The notes under the pieces: generated by a model
Told to the model about the DNA's origin: nothing
Database searches by the model: none
Seen by the model: only the letters and a program-made list of their open reading frames with translations
Part shown: positions 25,871-34,093 of the stretch, one piece after another
Layout: every line of letters starts with the position of its first letter
Position numbering within the stretch: the stretch's first letter is position 1
Made by a program: the position numbers and the translations under genes
NCBI GenBank assembly: GCA_028284625.1
Contig: JANQRH010000028.1
Coordinates: forward strand, 1 to 64,000
From: Afifellaceae bacterium
Lineage (GTDB): Bacteria; Pseudomonadota; Alphaproteobacteria; Rhizobiales; Afifellaceae
Length of the DNA: 64,000 bases
Direction of reading: 5' to 3'

Positions 25871-26909
25871 GCAGATGCCGGCCGCAGAACAGGCGCCACG
25901 CGCGCCCGGCCGCGGAGCGCGCGGCCGTCGCGGTCGCCGCCGATCGTCTGCAAAAATCCCGGCGGCGGAGGTCGTCGGACAGATGACGGCCGGTGCCGGC
26001 GCCCGCGCCGCACCGCCGGGCTCCATCAATCCGATCGTGCCGCCGCGTTCCGTCGCCCGGCGCACGCTTCTGACGCTTGTGGCAATCATGAGCTTTCTCG
26101 CCTGCCTCTCGGTGGCGGCTGTCGCCATCGTTGCCGATCGCGCCGAGAGCTGGCAGCGGCAGATCGCCGATGAGGTGACAATCCAGATCAAGCCAACGGA
26201 GGGCATGGATGTCGAGGCCACCGTCGCACGGGCGGTGGATATTGCGACCTTGTTTCCCGGTGTCGCCTCGGCGACGGCCATCGCGCAGTCTGAATCGACC
26301 GCACTCCTGGAACCGTGGCTCGGATCGGGTCTCGAAATCGCCGAACTGCCGATACCGCGGCTGATCGCGGTGCGGATTGCGCCAGACGTCGACCTCGGTG
26401 CGCTTGCCGCCCGCCTCAGGCAGGAGGTGCCCACCGCCAGCCTCGACGATCACGGTCAGTGGCTGCAGCGGCTTTCGGCCATGGCGCGTGTCATGACGCT
26501 GGTCGGGCTCGTGGTGCTGGGTTTGGTCTTCGCGGCCACGGCCCTTTGCGTGGTCTTTGCGACGCGCGGCGCTATGGCCGGCAACCGCAACGTGATTGAG
26601 GTGCTGCATTTCGTCGGCGCGGAGGACAGCTATGTCGCACGCGAATTCCAGCGGCACTTTCTGCTGCTTGGGTTGAAGGGCGCCGGCATTGGCGGCGGCA
26701 TTGCGGTGGCGCTCTTTCTGGGCCTGACATTCCTCGGGCGGCTGGAGGGCGCGACGCCTCAGGAGGCACAGCTGCGCAGCCTCTTCGGCGGCGTTGCGGT
26801 GGGCGTGAACGGCTATGTCGGCGCCGCGGTGACAGTGCTGGCGCTTGCAGTGATCATCGCGGTGACGGCGCGGGTCACGGTGCGCCGGACGCTCAGAGAA
26901 ATCGACTAA
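25863..26909 (+). CDS. ftsX: Cell division protein FtsX
   Basis: Membrane partner of FtsE, 348 residues. The first 60 residues are cytoplasmic and Arg/Ala-rich. A first transmembrane helix (about 72-92) is followed by a periplasmic domain of about 130 residues, then three further helices near residues 205-230, 260-285 and 315-340. This is the usual four-helix FtsX layout. The gene overlaps ftsE by 8 bp. Confidence 0.94.
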   Translation: MTEQMPAAEQAPRAPGRGARGRRGRRRSSAKIPAAEVVGQMTAGAGARAAPPGSINPIVPPRSVARRTLLTLVAIMSFLACLSVAAVAIVADRAESWQRQIADEVTIQIKPTEGMDVEATVARAVDIATLFPGVASATAIAQSESTALLEPWLGSGLEIAELPIPRLIAVRIAPDVDLGALAARLRQEVPTASLDDHGQWLQRLSAMARVMTLVGLVVLGLVFAATALCVVFATRGAMAGNRNVIEVLHFVGAEDSYVAREFQRHFLLLGLKGAGIGGGIAVALFLGLTFLGRLEGATPQEAQLRSLFGGVAVGVNGYVGAAVTVLALAVIIAVTARVTVRRTLREID

Positions 26910-26952
26910 GGGCCGACGGTCCGACCACAACGTCCCTGGGGGAACGCCTCCT

Positions 26953-27714
26953 GTGATTCTGCGATCCCTCCTTTTCAATCTCGCGGTCTATGTGAACTTC
27001 CTGGTGCAGGCGGTCATCTTCTCGCCGATGCTCCTCTTTCCGGAAAAGTACTTTTGGCCGATCGGCCGTTTCTGGGTGCGCTCCACACTGTGGCTGCACG
27101 AAACGATCTGCGGGATCGACGATGAGATTCGCGGACGCGAGAACATCCCGGCGGGCGGCTTCATCGTCGCCTCCAAGCACCAATCGGCGTGGGAGACACT
27201 GCGGCTGATTGAGCTCTTCCCGCGCCCGACCTTCATCTTGAAGCGGTCCTTGCTGTGGGTTCCGTTGTTCGGCTGGTACCTGAAGAAAGCCGGGATGATC
27301 CCCGTCGATCGCGGCGGCGGCTCCGCCGCGATGGCGGCGATGACGGCACACGCGAAGCGGGCAGTCGAGGAGGGCCGACAGATCATCATCTTTCCGGAAG
27401 GCACGCGGCGCCCGCCGCTCGCTCCGCCGCAATATCGGCGCGGCGTCGTGCGGCTCTACAGAGACCTGGATGTGCCGTGCCTCCCCATTGCGTTGAATTC
27501 CGGATTGTACTGGCCGCGCCGGTCGTTCATCCATCGGCCCGGAACGATCGTTGCGACCCTCCTGCCGCCCATTCCGCCGGGCCGAGACAGCGAGGCGTTC
27601 TCCGAGGAACTGGAGACGGCGATTGAGGGCGCGACCGAGGCGCTGATCGCCGAATCACATGTCGACAGGACGGTTCATCCAAGCCTCGGAGATGGCTCTT
27701 CGGATGGTTACTGA
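26953..27714 (+). CDS. plsC: Lysophospholipid / 1-acylglycerol-3-phosphate acyltransferase
   Basis: Acylates lysophosphatidic acid at sn-2 to give phosphatidic acid, at the inner membrane. It has 253 residues with an N-terminal hydrophobic helix. The acyltransferase motifs are SKHQSAWETLRL (an H-x4-E form in place of the common H-x4-D), FPEGTRRPP and the block VPCLPIALNSGLYWPR. The start is GTG at 26953, preceded by GGGGGAACG-like purines. It follows ftsX by 43 bp. Confidence 0.9.
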   Translation: MILRSLLFNLAVYVNFLVQAVIFSPMLLFPEKYFWPIGRFWVRSTLWLHETICGIDDEIRGRENIPAGGFIVASKHQSAWETLRLIELFPRPTFILKRSLLWVPLFGWYLKKAGMIPVDRGGGSAAMAAMTAHAKRAVEEGRQIIIFPEGTRRPPLAPPQYRRGVVRLYRDLDVPCLPIALNSGLYWPRRSFIHRPGTIVATLLPPIPPGRDSEAFSEELETAIEGATEALIAESHVDRTVHPSLGDGSSDGY

Positions 27715-27789
27715 ATGTTCAAGATTTCGTGGTAGGCTTCATACTCAGCGCAGGATGTTGTGTTTGGCCTGCGTCGTTGCGGACAGTGC

Positions 27790-27818
27790 TTGACGAAGAC
27801 ACAACGTGAACATACAAA
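27790..27818 (+). promoter_or_regulatory. Predicted sigma-70-type promoter of the LexA-box gene
   Basis: TTGACG at 27790-27795 and TACAAA at 27813-27818 are separated by 17 bp, a good housekeeping-sigma arrangement. The expected transcription start, around 27825, falls inside the LexA box described next, as expected for a LexA-repressed promoter. Confidence 0.55.
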
Positions 27819-27821
27819 TAC

Positions 27822-27836
27822 GTTCCTTGTATGTTC
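27822..27836. promoter_or_regulatory. Predicted LexA (SOS) box
   Basis: GTTCCTTGTATGTTC is an exact GTTC-N7-GTTC, the LexA box of alphaproteobacteria. It is also part of a 10-bp inverted repeat, GAACATACAA (27808-27817) and TTGTATGTTC (27827-27836). It sits on the predicted start site of the gene at 27854-28186 and 18 bp upstream of its start codon. Confidence 0.7.
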
Positions 27837-27853
27837 CAGCGTTGGGAGACAGT

Positions 27854-28186
27854 ATGTCGTCGATACCGCACATCTCCAAAGCCGCGCTCGCCGCCGGAAT
27901 TCCGGCCCGCTACCTCTATTGGACCGGCCGCTCCGGGCGGCGTTATCTGTTCACCCGCATGGAGCGGGCGGAGGCTGCGGCGTTGCGCGAGGGCGTTGCC
28001 ATCGCCGTCAGCGGCGGACATATCGTGTGGGTCGGCGGGGTTGAGGCGATGGCCTCCGCGTCGCATGTCGCGCCCAGCGCCACGGTCTATGTGCATCTCC
28101 TGGCGTCGAGCGAGGCGGAGCGGCGCGGCGCCATCTGGGACCTGCGCCCGGTCGAGGCGGACAACCCTTTACCGCTGGCGGCCTGA
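27854..28186 (+). CDS. Hypothetical protein, predicted to be SOS-regulated
   Basis: A 110-residue soluble protein with no motif I recognise. ATG 27854 is chosen because GGGAGA lies 4 bases upstream and the coding sequence begins after the promoter and LexA box; an in-frame GTG at 27806 lies upstream, inside the promoter. The sequence starts MSSIPHISKAALAAG, includes a WTGRSGRRYLFTRME block, and ends DLRPVEADNPLPLAA. Composition suggests a small alpha/beta fold with no signal peptide and no membrane segment. It converges on the ChaC-like gene with a 3-bp gap. LexA control points to a DNA-damage response role, but nothing in the protein identifies one. Confidence 0.75.
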   Translation: MSSIPHISKAALAAGIPARYLYWTGRSGRRYLFTRMERAEAAALREGVAIAVSGGHIVWVGGVEAMASASHVAPSATVYVHLLASSEAERRGAIWDLRPVEADNPLPLAA

Positions 28187-28189
28187 GCC

Positions 28190-28720
28190 TCAATCGGCAG
28201 CAGGCATCACCAGTCGCGCGGCGAGCCGGCTGAGCACGCCGTCGTGGATGCCGAGTTCCTCCAGGTGCGCCGCCGTGTTGACGACATAGGCGCGGTTGTC
28301 TCCCGACTGGCCATGCGCGTCGGCGACGATGCGGAGCTGCGTGTCTTCGTCGAGCTTACCGGCATATTGGTCGTGCCCACGGTCAACCATATAGGTGAGG
28401 GCACGGGCCGCCCTGCCATCGGCGAAGCGGATGGTGCGCATTCGCTCCAGGTAGACGGCGGTGACCTGCTCGCGCTCGCGCAGATAGCCGACGACATCCT
28501 CCCAGGCTTCCGCCGCGATGCGATAGGCGATCCCCTGGCAGGCGCCGCCCCGATCGAGGCCGAGCACGAGGCCCGGGCGCTCTCGGGTGCCGCGATGCAC
28601 CCACGAATAGACGCAAAGTGCCCGGTGCGCGCCCGCTAGGCGGGCGATCTGGCGATCTATATACGGAAAACCCGGTCTCCAGATCAGCGACCCGTAGCCG
28701 AACACCCATAATTCGGTCAT
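28190..28720 (-). CDS. Glutathione-specific gamma-glutamylcyclotransferase (ChaC-like)
   Basis: Cleaves gamma-glutamyl peptides such as glutathione to 5-oxoproline and the rest of the peptide. It has 176 residues from ATG 28720, with GAAGGA upstream; a longer frame to 28849 runs through an upstream repeat and is rejected. The substrate-binding motif is VFGYGSLIWRPGF at the N-terminus. The catalytic Glu is likely in YLREREQVTAVYLER, and later family blocks AYVVNTAAHLEELG are present. It converges on the LexA-box gene. Confidence 0.9.
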   Translation of the reverse strand: MTELWVFGYGSLIWRPGFPYIDRQIARLAGAHRALCVYSWVHRGTRERPGLVLGLDRGGACQGIAYRIAAEAWEDVVGYLREREQVTAVYLERMRTIRFADGRAARALTYMVDRGHDQYAGKLDEDTQLRIVADAHGQSGDNRAYVVNTAAHLEELGIHDGVLSRLAARLVMPAAD

Positions 28721-28817
28721 GGATTGGTCCTTCGGTGGGCCGGGTCGCCTAACAGAGCCACTCGCCAGAGCGATATCGCGGTTCATCGAATCGCTCAAAC
28801 GCTCTAGTTCTTTGTGT

Positions 28818-28866
28818 GAGCATGATCTTGTCCGAAAACCGGGAGCCACTTTTCGGGATCATGCTC
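28818..28866. repeat. Dispersed palindromic repeat of Hyphomicrobiales type, copy 1
   Basis: A 10-bp perfect terminal inverted repeat (GAGCATGATC, GATCATGCTC) encloses CCGAAAA and TTTTCGG, a nested palindrome of 49 bp. It is the short repeat that I recognise from many genomes of this order. It lies just upstream of the DUF2125 gene. A diverged copy is at 60118-60160. Confidence 0.8.
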
Positions 28867-28889
28867 TGACAAGATCCGGACGGGAGACA

Positions 28890-29873
28890 ATGCGAACGCT
28901 CATTGCGGTCTTGATCATCCTGATTGTCGTTGCGGCCGCCTGGTCGGGCGGCTGGTTCTGGCTTGCCGGCTGGGCGGACCGTCAAGCGCCATCGGTGCTG
29001 ACGGAGATCGCCGAGCGCGGGGTGGAGGTCGATTGCCGCGACCGCCAAGTCTCCGGTTTCCCGTTCGCCATGCGCATTGTCTGCGGCGAAACCGCCGTGG
29101 CGGAGCGGTCGACCGGCACGCGCGCCAGGCTCGGGCTGGTGACGGGCGGCGCATCCGTCTTCGCCCCGACAACGGCGCGTATTGACATGGCCTCGCCGGC
29201 GCGCGTGGAATCGCCGCTGCTTGAGAGCCCGGCGGAAATCCGCTGGCGCGACGCCGGCGTGAATGTCGGCATCGGCCTCAACGGCCCGCGCGACGTGTCC
29301 TTCGACGCCGCCGATCTTTCGGCGGCCTTCGCCCTGCCCAATCTTCCGGACCCGGAATTGGCTGCGGTCAGTGCCGCCGGCACGTTGATGCCGGCGGAGG
29401 ACGGCGGCACGGAAGCGGCGGTCAGCTTCACCGACCTTGCGGTCTCCGCTGACGGCGCCGCCTTTCCGACGGTGAGCGGTAGCGCCTCGGGGCATCTCTC
29501 TGTTCCGCCGCGAGCGCTTCTCAATGGGCGCGCGGGCTTGAGCGCACCGATTTCGGCAAGGGCGATCGATATTGTGCTCGACAGCGACGGCGCGAAGCTG
29601 AAAGCGGTCGGTCAGCTTTCCGTCGATGCCGCCGGCGTGCTCGATGGCGCAATAACGCTGCGCATCGCCGGCGCCGATCAACTCCCCGCCTTTATCGCCA
29701 AGCTGCCGCCGCAGATGCAGAATCTCGGCAATGCCGTCGTCGGCGCTTTGTTCGCCTTCGGGCGGCCAGCAACCGTGGACGGCGAGCCTGCGAGCGAGAT
29801 CGTGGTGGAGATCGAGCGCGGCGCGGCGCGAATCGGGCTGATTGAGCTCGGCCTGCCGCGCGTGCCGCTTTAG
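28890..29873 (+). CDS. DUF2125 domain protein
   Basis: A 327-residue protein with one N-terminal helix (about residues 3-25) that anchors it to the inner membrane or acts as a signal. The rest is periplasmic, beginning WLAGWADRQAPSVLTEIAERG. The conserved Cys pair of this family can be seen as VDCRDRQVSGFPFAMRIVCG. ATG 28890 has GGGAGA upstream and lies after the palindromic repeat; an in-frame ATG at 28719 would give translation through that repeat. The function is unknown. It is followed 3 bp later by a lipoprotein gene. Confidence 0.85.
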   Translation: MRTLIAVLIILIVVAAAWSGGWFWLAGWADRQAPSVLTEIAERGVEVDCRDRQVSGFPFAMRIVCGETAVAERSTGTRARLGLVTGGASVFAPTTARIDMASPARVESPLLESPAEIRWRDAGVNVGIGLNGPRDVSFDAADLSAAFALPNLPDPELAAVSAAGTLMPAEDGGTEAAVSFTDLAVSADGAAFPTVSGSASGHLSVPPRALLNGRAGLSAPISARAIDIVLDSDGAKLKAVGQLSVDAAGVLDGAITLRIAGADQLPAFIAKLPPQMQNLGNAVVGALFAFGRPATVDGEPASEIVVEIERGAARIGLIELGLPRVPL

Positions 29874-29876
29874 CCG

Positions 29877-30392
29877 ATGCCAGCGCGGCGGGCCCGCGTT
29901 GTCCCTGCGATGGTGGCGGTCGCCTGCCTCGGCCTCTCCGGCTGCGTCGACCAAAGCCAATATCTGGAAATCGCCGGCGGCGGCTTCATCTTCAACTATC
30001 GCAACGCCGAGGCAACCTATGGCGTTGTGCTGATGCCACGCAGGGACCCGCCGCCCGGCGCAATGATCGAGGTGACCTTTGAGAACCCTGCCGGCGGCGC
30101 GCCGTTCGTAGTGAGCCGCCCCGCGCGCGGCGGCGGGCGAATCGCGCTTCAAACGCCAGCACTCACCGGCGTTGAGAAGGACCGCCCCTATCACGTGGTC
30201 GTGCGCCTCTTGTCGCAAGATGGAGAGGAACTGATGCGGCTGGAAAGAGACTACGTCTCCGATGTGGACCAATCGGTCCTGCCGGATCAGCCGCTTGCGA
30301 TCGGTCCAGGCTATCAGAAGAACATCGACGCGAGCGAGGAGCCGTTCCCATCTTCACTTTATGATTCGAATGGTGCGAACACGACTCGGTAA
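29877..30392 (+). CDS. Putative lipoprotein, uncharacterised
   Basis: A 171-residue protein whose N-terminus has basic residues, a hydrophobic stretch and a lipobox LSGC, so it should be lipidated and exported. The mature part contains the blocks GGGFIFNYRNAEATYGVVL and MIEVTFENPAGGAP. I do not recognise the family. Its ATG is 3 bp downstream of the DUF2125 stop, so the two are likely one operon and may work together in the envelope. Confidence 0.75.
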   Translation: MPARRARVVPAMVAVACLGLSGCVDQSQYLEIAGGGFIFNYRNAEATYGVVLMPRRDPPPGAMIEVTFENPAGGAPFVVSRPARGGGRIALQTPALTGVEKDRPYHVVVRLLSQDGEELMRLERDYVSDVDQSVLPDQPLAIGPGYQKNIDASEEPFPSSLYDSNGANTTR

Positions 30393-30506
30393 ATTCTTCC
30401 GGCGCGTGTATGGATTCGGGATGGATTTCCTGTTGCGTCGGCACCAAATTGTACGCGTGCCTTTGTTCTGTACGGTTCATCGCCTAAGCCCCAAAGGAAA
30501 GGTGCT

Positions 30507-33500
30507 TTGCGCCATGGGGTGACGTTAGGCGACAAATACGATCTGTCGAAGGATCGGGTGCTCATCTCCGGCACCCAGGCGATCTTGCGCCTGGCGCTCA
30601 TGCAAAAGGAGCTCGACCGTCGCGCCGGTTTGAACACGGCGGGCTTCATCAGCGGCTATCGGGGCGCACCGCTTGGCGGGCTCGATCACCAGTTCTGGCG
30701 CGAGAGTGCGCTGCTCCAAGCCAACGACGTCGTCTTCCAGCCGGGGCTGAACGAAGACCTCGCGGCCACGGCAATATGGGGCTCGCAGCAGGCGGAGCTT
30801 CGTGGCGAAGGCCGCTATGATGGCGTCTTTGGCATTTGGTACGGCAAAGGGCCCGGCGTCGACCGAGCGGGGGATGCGCTGCGCCATGCCAATTTCGACG
30901 GCACATCGAAGCATGGCGGCGTCATTGCCCTGATGGGCGACGACCACACCTGCGAAAGCTCTACGACGGCGCATCAATCGGAATTCGCCTTCGTCGATGC
31001 GATGATGCCGATCCTCAATCCGGCCGGCGTGCAGGAGATCGTCGATTACGGCCTGATCGGATGGGCGCTGTCGCGCTTCGCCGGAGTGTGGGTCGGCATC
31101 AAATGCGTGAAGGACAATGTCGAGGCGACCGGATCGGTCGACGTGTCGCTCGACCGCGTGTCGCCCGTATTGCCGGACGTGCTGGCGCCGCCGGACGGCC
31201 TCAATATCCGCTCCGGGCGCAGTGCGCTTGAAAAGGAGGAGCTGCTGCAGCGCTGGCGGCGCCTGGCGGCCCTGGCGTTCCTGCGCGCCAACAACCTCGA
31301 TCGCATCGTGATGGCCGGCGGGCGGAAGCCGCGGCTCGGCATCGTTTCGCTCGGCAAGAGCTGGCTCGATACGCTCGGCGCGCTCGATATTCTGGGCATC
31401 GACGAGAAGCGTGCGGCCGATCTCGGCCTGCGGCTCTACAAGGTCGCGGCACCCTGGCCGCTGGAACCAAGCGGCGTGGAGCAGTTCGCCGATGGGCTTC
31501 AGTCGATATTGGTCGTGGAGGAAAAGCGCTCGCTGGTGGAGACGCAGCTCAAGGAGCAGCTCTACGGGCGCGCCGATGCGCCGACTGTCATCGGCAAGCG
31601 CGATGAAGAGGAGAACGTGCTTCTGCCGAGCTGGGGTGCGCTGGACGCCAACCAGATCGCGCTCGTCATCGCGCGGCGCATCGTGGCCTATTCCGATGAC
31701 GCTGAAATCGCCGCCCGGCTGGAAGAGCTGGAGCGCATTGAAGCGCTGGTGCGGACGACTGAGGAAGTCGGCAAGCGCGTGCCGCATTTCTGCGCCGGCT
31801 GCCCGCACAACACCTCAACGCTCGTGCCGGAGGGCAGCCACGCTTACGCGGGAATCGGCTGTCATTACATGGCTTTATGGATGGACCGCGCTACGGAGGG
31901 CTTCACGCAGATGGGCGCGGAGGGCGCCAACTGGGTCGGCGAGGCGCCGTTCTCCACGCGCGACCACGTGTTCCAGAATCTCGGCGACGGCACCTACGCC
32001 CATTCCGGAACGCTGGCGATCCGCGCCGCGGCGGCGGCCGGCGTCAACATCACCTACAAGATTCTCTACAACGACGCGGTGGCGCTGACCGGCGGGCAAC
32101 CGGTGGAGGGCGGCCTCACCGTCGACCAGGTCGCCCGGCAGGTCGCGGCGGAGGGCGCCAAGCGCATCGCGCTGGTGACGGACGATCCGCATAAATATCC
32201 GGGCGCCACGAACTGGCCCAAGGGGCTCACGATCCATCATCGTTCGAAGCTTGCCGACGTGCAGGAGGAGCTGCGCGACACGCAGGGCCTCAGCGTCCTC
32301 ATCTACGACCAGACCTGTGCGGCGGAGAAGCGCCGTCGGCGCAAACGCGGCGCCTATCCCGATCCTGACCGCCGCGTGGTGATCAATGCGCTGGTCTGCG
32401 AGGGCTGCGGCGATTGCGGCGTCAAGTCGAACTGCGTTGCCGTGCAACCGCTTGAGACGGAGTTCGGCCGCAAGCGGACGATCGACCAGTCGAACTGCAA
32501 CAAGGACTTCTCGTGCCTGGAAGGTTTTTGTCCGTCCTTCGTCACCGTGCACGGAGCGCGGCTGAAGGGCGGAGCGCCGGTGGCATCGACGGACGAACCT
32601 GCGCCGCTGCCGGAGCCGAAGCTTGCCCCACTGGACAGCACCAAGGCGATCCTCATCACCGGGGTCGGCGGCACCGGCGTCGTGACAGTCGGCGCGGTGA
32701 TCGGCATGGCGGCGCATCTCGACGGCCTCGGCGTCGGCACGATCGACATGGCGGGGCTTGCGCAAAAGGGCGGCGCGGTCACGGCGCATATGCGCATTGC
32801 GCCGAAGCCGGAGGATATTCACGCCATCCGCATTGCCGCGGAGGAGGCCGACACAGTGCTTGCCTGCGATATCGTCGTGGCCGGCTCCAAGGCAGCACTG
32901 ACCGCCATCCGGCCGGGCGCTACGCAGGTCTTCGTCAATCGCCACGAGACCTATCCGGGTGATTTCACGCGCGACGCCGACTTCTCGCTGCCGACGCGCC
33001 GGTTGGAGCAGGCGCTAGCGGAACGCGCCGGCGCTGAGCAACTTCGCGTCATTGAGGCGCAGCGTCTTGCCGTGGCGCTCTTCGGCGATGCCATCGCCAC
33101 CAACATGTTCATGGTCGGCTTTGCCTGGCAGCGGGGCGGCTTGCCGGTGTCGCGCGGATCGATCCTTGAGGCGATCAAGCTCAACGGTGTTGCCGCGGAC
33201 ATGAACATCGCGGCCTTTGAATGGGGCCGGCGGGCGGCGGTCGATCTTCGCTCGGTGGAGCTGGCGGCCGGCGTGTCGCCGGAGCCGGCCGACATCGCCC
33301 CGCTCCTGTCCGATGTGGTTGAGCAACGCGTGGCGTTTCTGACGGCCTATCAAAATGCGCGCTACGCGGCACGCTACAAGGAGCGGGTGGAGCGGATCGC
33401 GACGATCGAGCGGCGCTTGACGAACGGCGATACGGCCGTGTCGATGCAGATTGCGCAGGCGCTCTTCAAGCTGATGGCCGTGAAGGACGAGTTCGAAGTG

Positions 33501-33968
33501 GCGCGGCTCTTCACGGACGGTTCGTTCGAGGGGCAGCTCAAGCAGCAATTCGAAAGCTGGGACTGGCTGCAGTTTCATCTTGCGCCGCCGATCTTCGGTC
33601 GACGCGACAAAAAGACGGGTCACCTGAAGAAGATGCAGTTTGGGCCGTGGATGATGATCGTGTTCCGGTCGCTCGCCAGGCTTCGCTTCCTGCGCCGGAC
33701 CGCTCTCAATCCGTTCCGCTATACGGCCGAGCGGCGCTGGGAGCGTCAGCTCCTCGCCGACTACGAAGCCGATCTCGACATGATCGAAGCCAAGCTTTCC
33801 GCGGAACGCAGCGACGTGGCGCTGGCGCTGGCCGCCTATCCACTCAGCATCCGCGGCTTCGGCCACGTCAAGGATGCGCAGGGCCGGGCCGCGCTGGAGG
33901 ATCGCAAGCGGCTCATCCAGGCGCTTGACGAGCCCGTTCCCACACCGCTTGCCCAAGCCGCTGAGTGA
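30507..33968 (+). CDS. Indolepyruvate ferredoxin oxidoreductase family protein (fused alpha/beta/gamma domains)
   Basis: Large oxidoreductase of 1153 residues that oxidatively decarboxylates aryl or related 2-oxo acids to acyl-CoA using thiamine diphosphate and iron-sulfur clusters. The N-terminal part carries the pyrimidine and TPP-binding regions (GFISGYRGAPLGGLD, GDDHTCESSTT, FCAGCPHNTST). A cysteine-rich segment, VCEGCGDCGVKSNC and later CNKDFSCLEGFCPSF, binds clusters. The C-terminal gamma-type domain starts ITGVGGTGVVTVGAVIGMA. Proteobacterial fused forms of this type are normal at 1150-1200 residues. TTG 30507 follows AAAGGAAAGG by 4 bases; GTG 30519 is an alternative. The electron acceptor is not encoded nearby. 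Confidence 0.92.
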   Translation: MRHGVTLGDKYDLSKDRVLISGTQAILRLALMQKELDRRAGLNTAGFISGYRGAPLGGLDHQFWRESALLQANDVVFQPGLNEDLAATAIWGSQQAELRGEGRYDGVFGIWYGKGPGVDRAGDALRHANFDGTSKHGGVIALMGDDHTCESSTTAHQSEFAFVDAMMPILNPAGVQEIVDYGLIGWALSRFAGVWVGIKCVKDNVEATGSVDVSLDRVSPVLPDVLAPPDGLNIRSGRSALEKEELLQRWRRLAALAFLRANNLDRIVMAGGRKPRLGIVSLGKSWLDTLGALDILGIDEKRAADLGLRLYKVAAPWPLEPSGVEQFADGLQSILVVEEKRSLVETQLKEQLYGRADAPTVIGKRDEEENVLLPSWGALDANQIALVIARRIVAYSDDAEIAARLEELERIEALVRTTEEVGKRVPHFCAGCPHNTSTLVPEGSHAYAGIGCHYMALWMDRATEGFTQMGAEGANWVGEAPFSTRDHVFQNLGDGTYAHSGTLAIRAAAAAGVNITYKILYNDAVALTGGQPVEGGLTVDQVARQVAAEGAKRIALVTDDPHKYPGATNWPKGLTIHHRSKLADVQEELRDTQGLSVLIYDQTCAAEKRRRRKRGAYPDPDRRVVINALVCEGCGDCGVKSNCVAVQPLETEFGRKRTIDQSNCNKDFSCLEGFCPSFVTVHGARLKGGAPVASTDEPAPLPEPKLAPLDSTKAILITGVGGTGVVTVGAVIGMAAHLDGLGVGTIDMAGLAQKGGAVTAHMRIAPKPEDIHAIRIAAEEADTVLACDIVVAGSKAALTAIRPGATQVFVNRHETYPGDFTRDADFSLPTRRLEQALAERAGAEQLRVIEAQRLAVALFGDAIATNMFMVGFAWQRGGLPVSRGSILEAIKLNGVAADMNIAAFEWGRRAAVDLRSVELAAGVSPEPADIAPLLSDVVEQRVAFLTAYQNARYAARYKERVERIATIERRLTNGDTAVSMQIAQALFKLMAVKDEFEVARLFTDGSFEGQLKQQFESWDWLQFHLAPPIFGRRDKKTGHLKKMQFGPWMMIVFRSLARLRFLRRTALNPFRYTAERRWERQLLADYEADLDMIEAKLSAERSDVALALAAYPLSIRGFGHVKDAQGRAALEDRKRLIQALDEPVPTPLAQAAE

Positions 33969-34093
33969 CCTGATCTCGCCATAGCCGACGCCCCGCCGGC
34001 TCAGGCGGTGCACTTTGCCTCACAGGTCCGGGCCTCACTGGGCTGGACGGGGCGCGCCGGTGTTCTATTTTCTTCGCCGGAAGGAGATTGCCG

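Noticed and set aside
28749..30272. Minus-strand 507-codon frame
   Set aside because: It is antisense to DUF2125 and the lipoprotein gene, which have proper starts and signal sequences.
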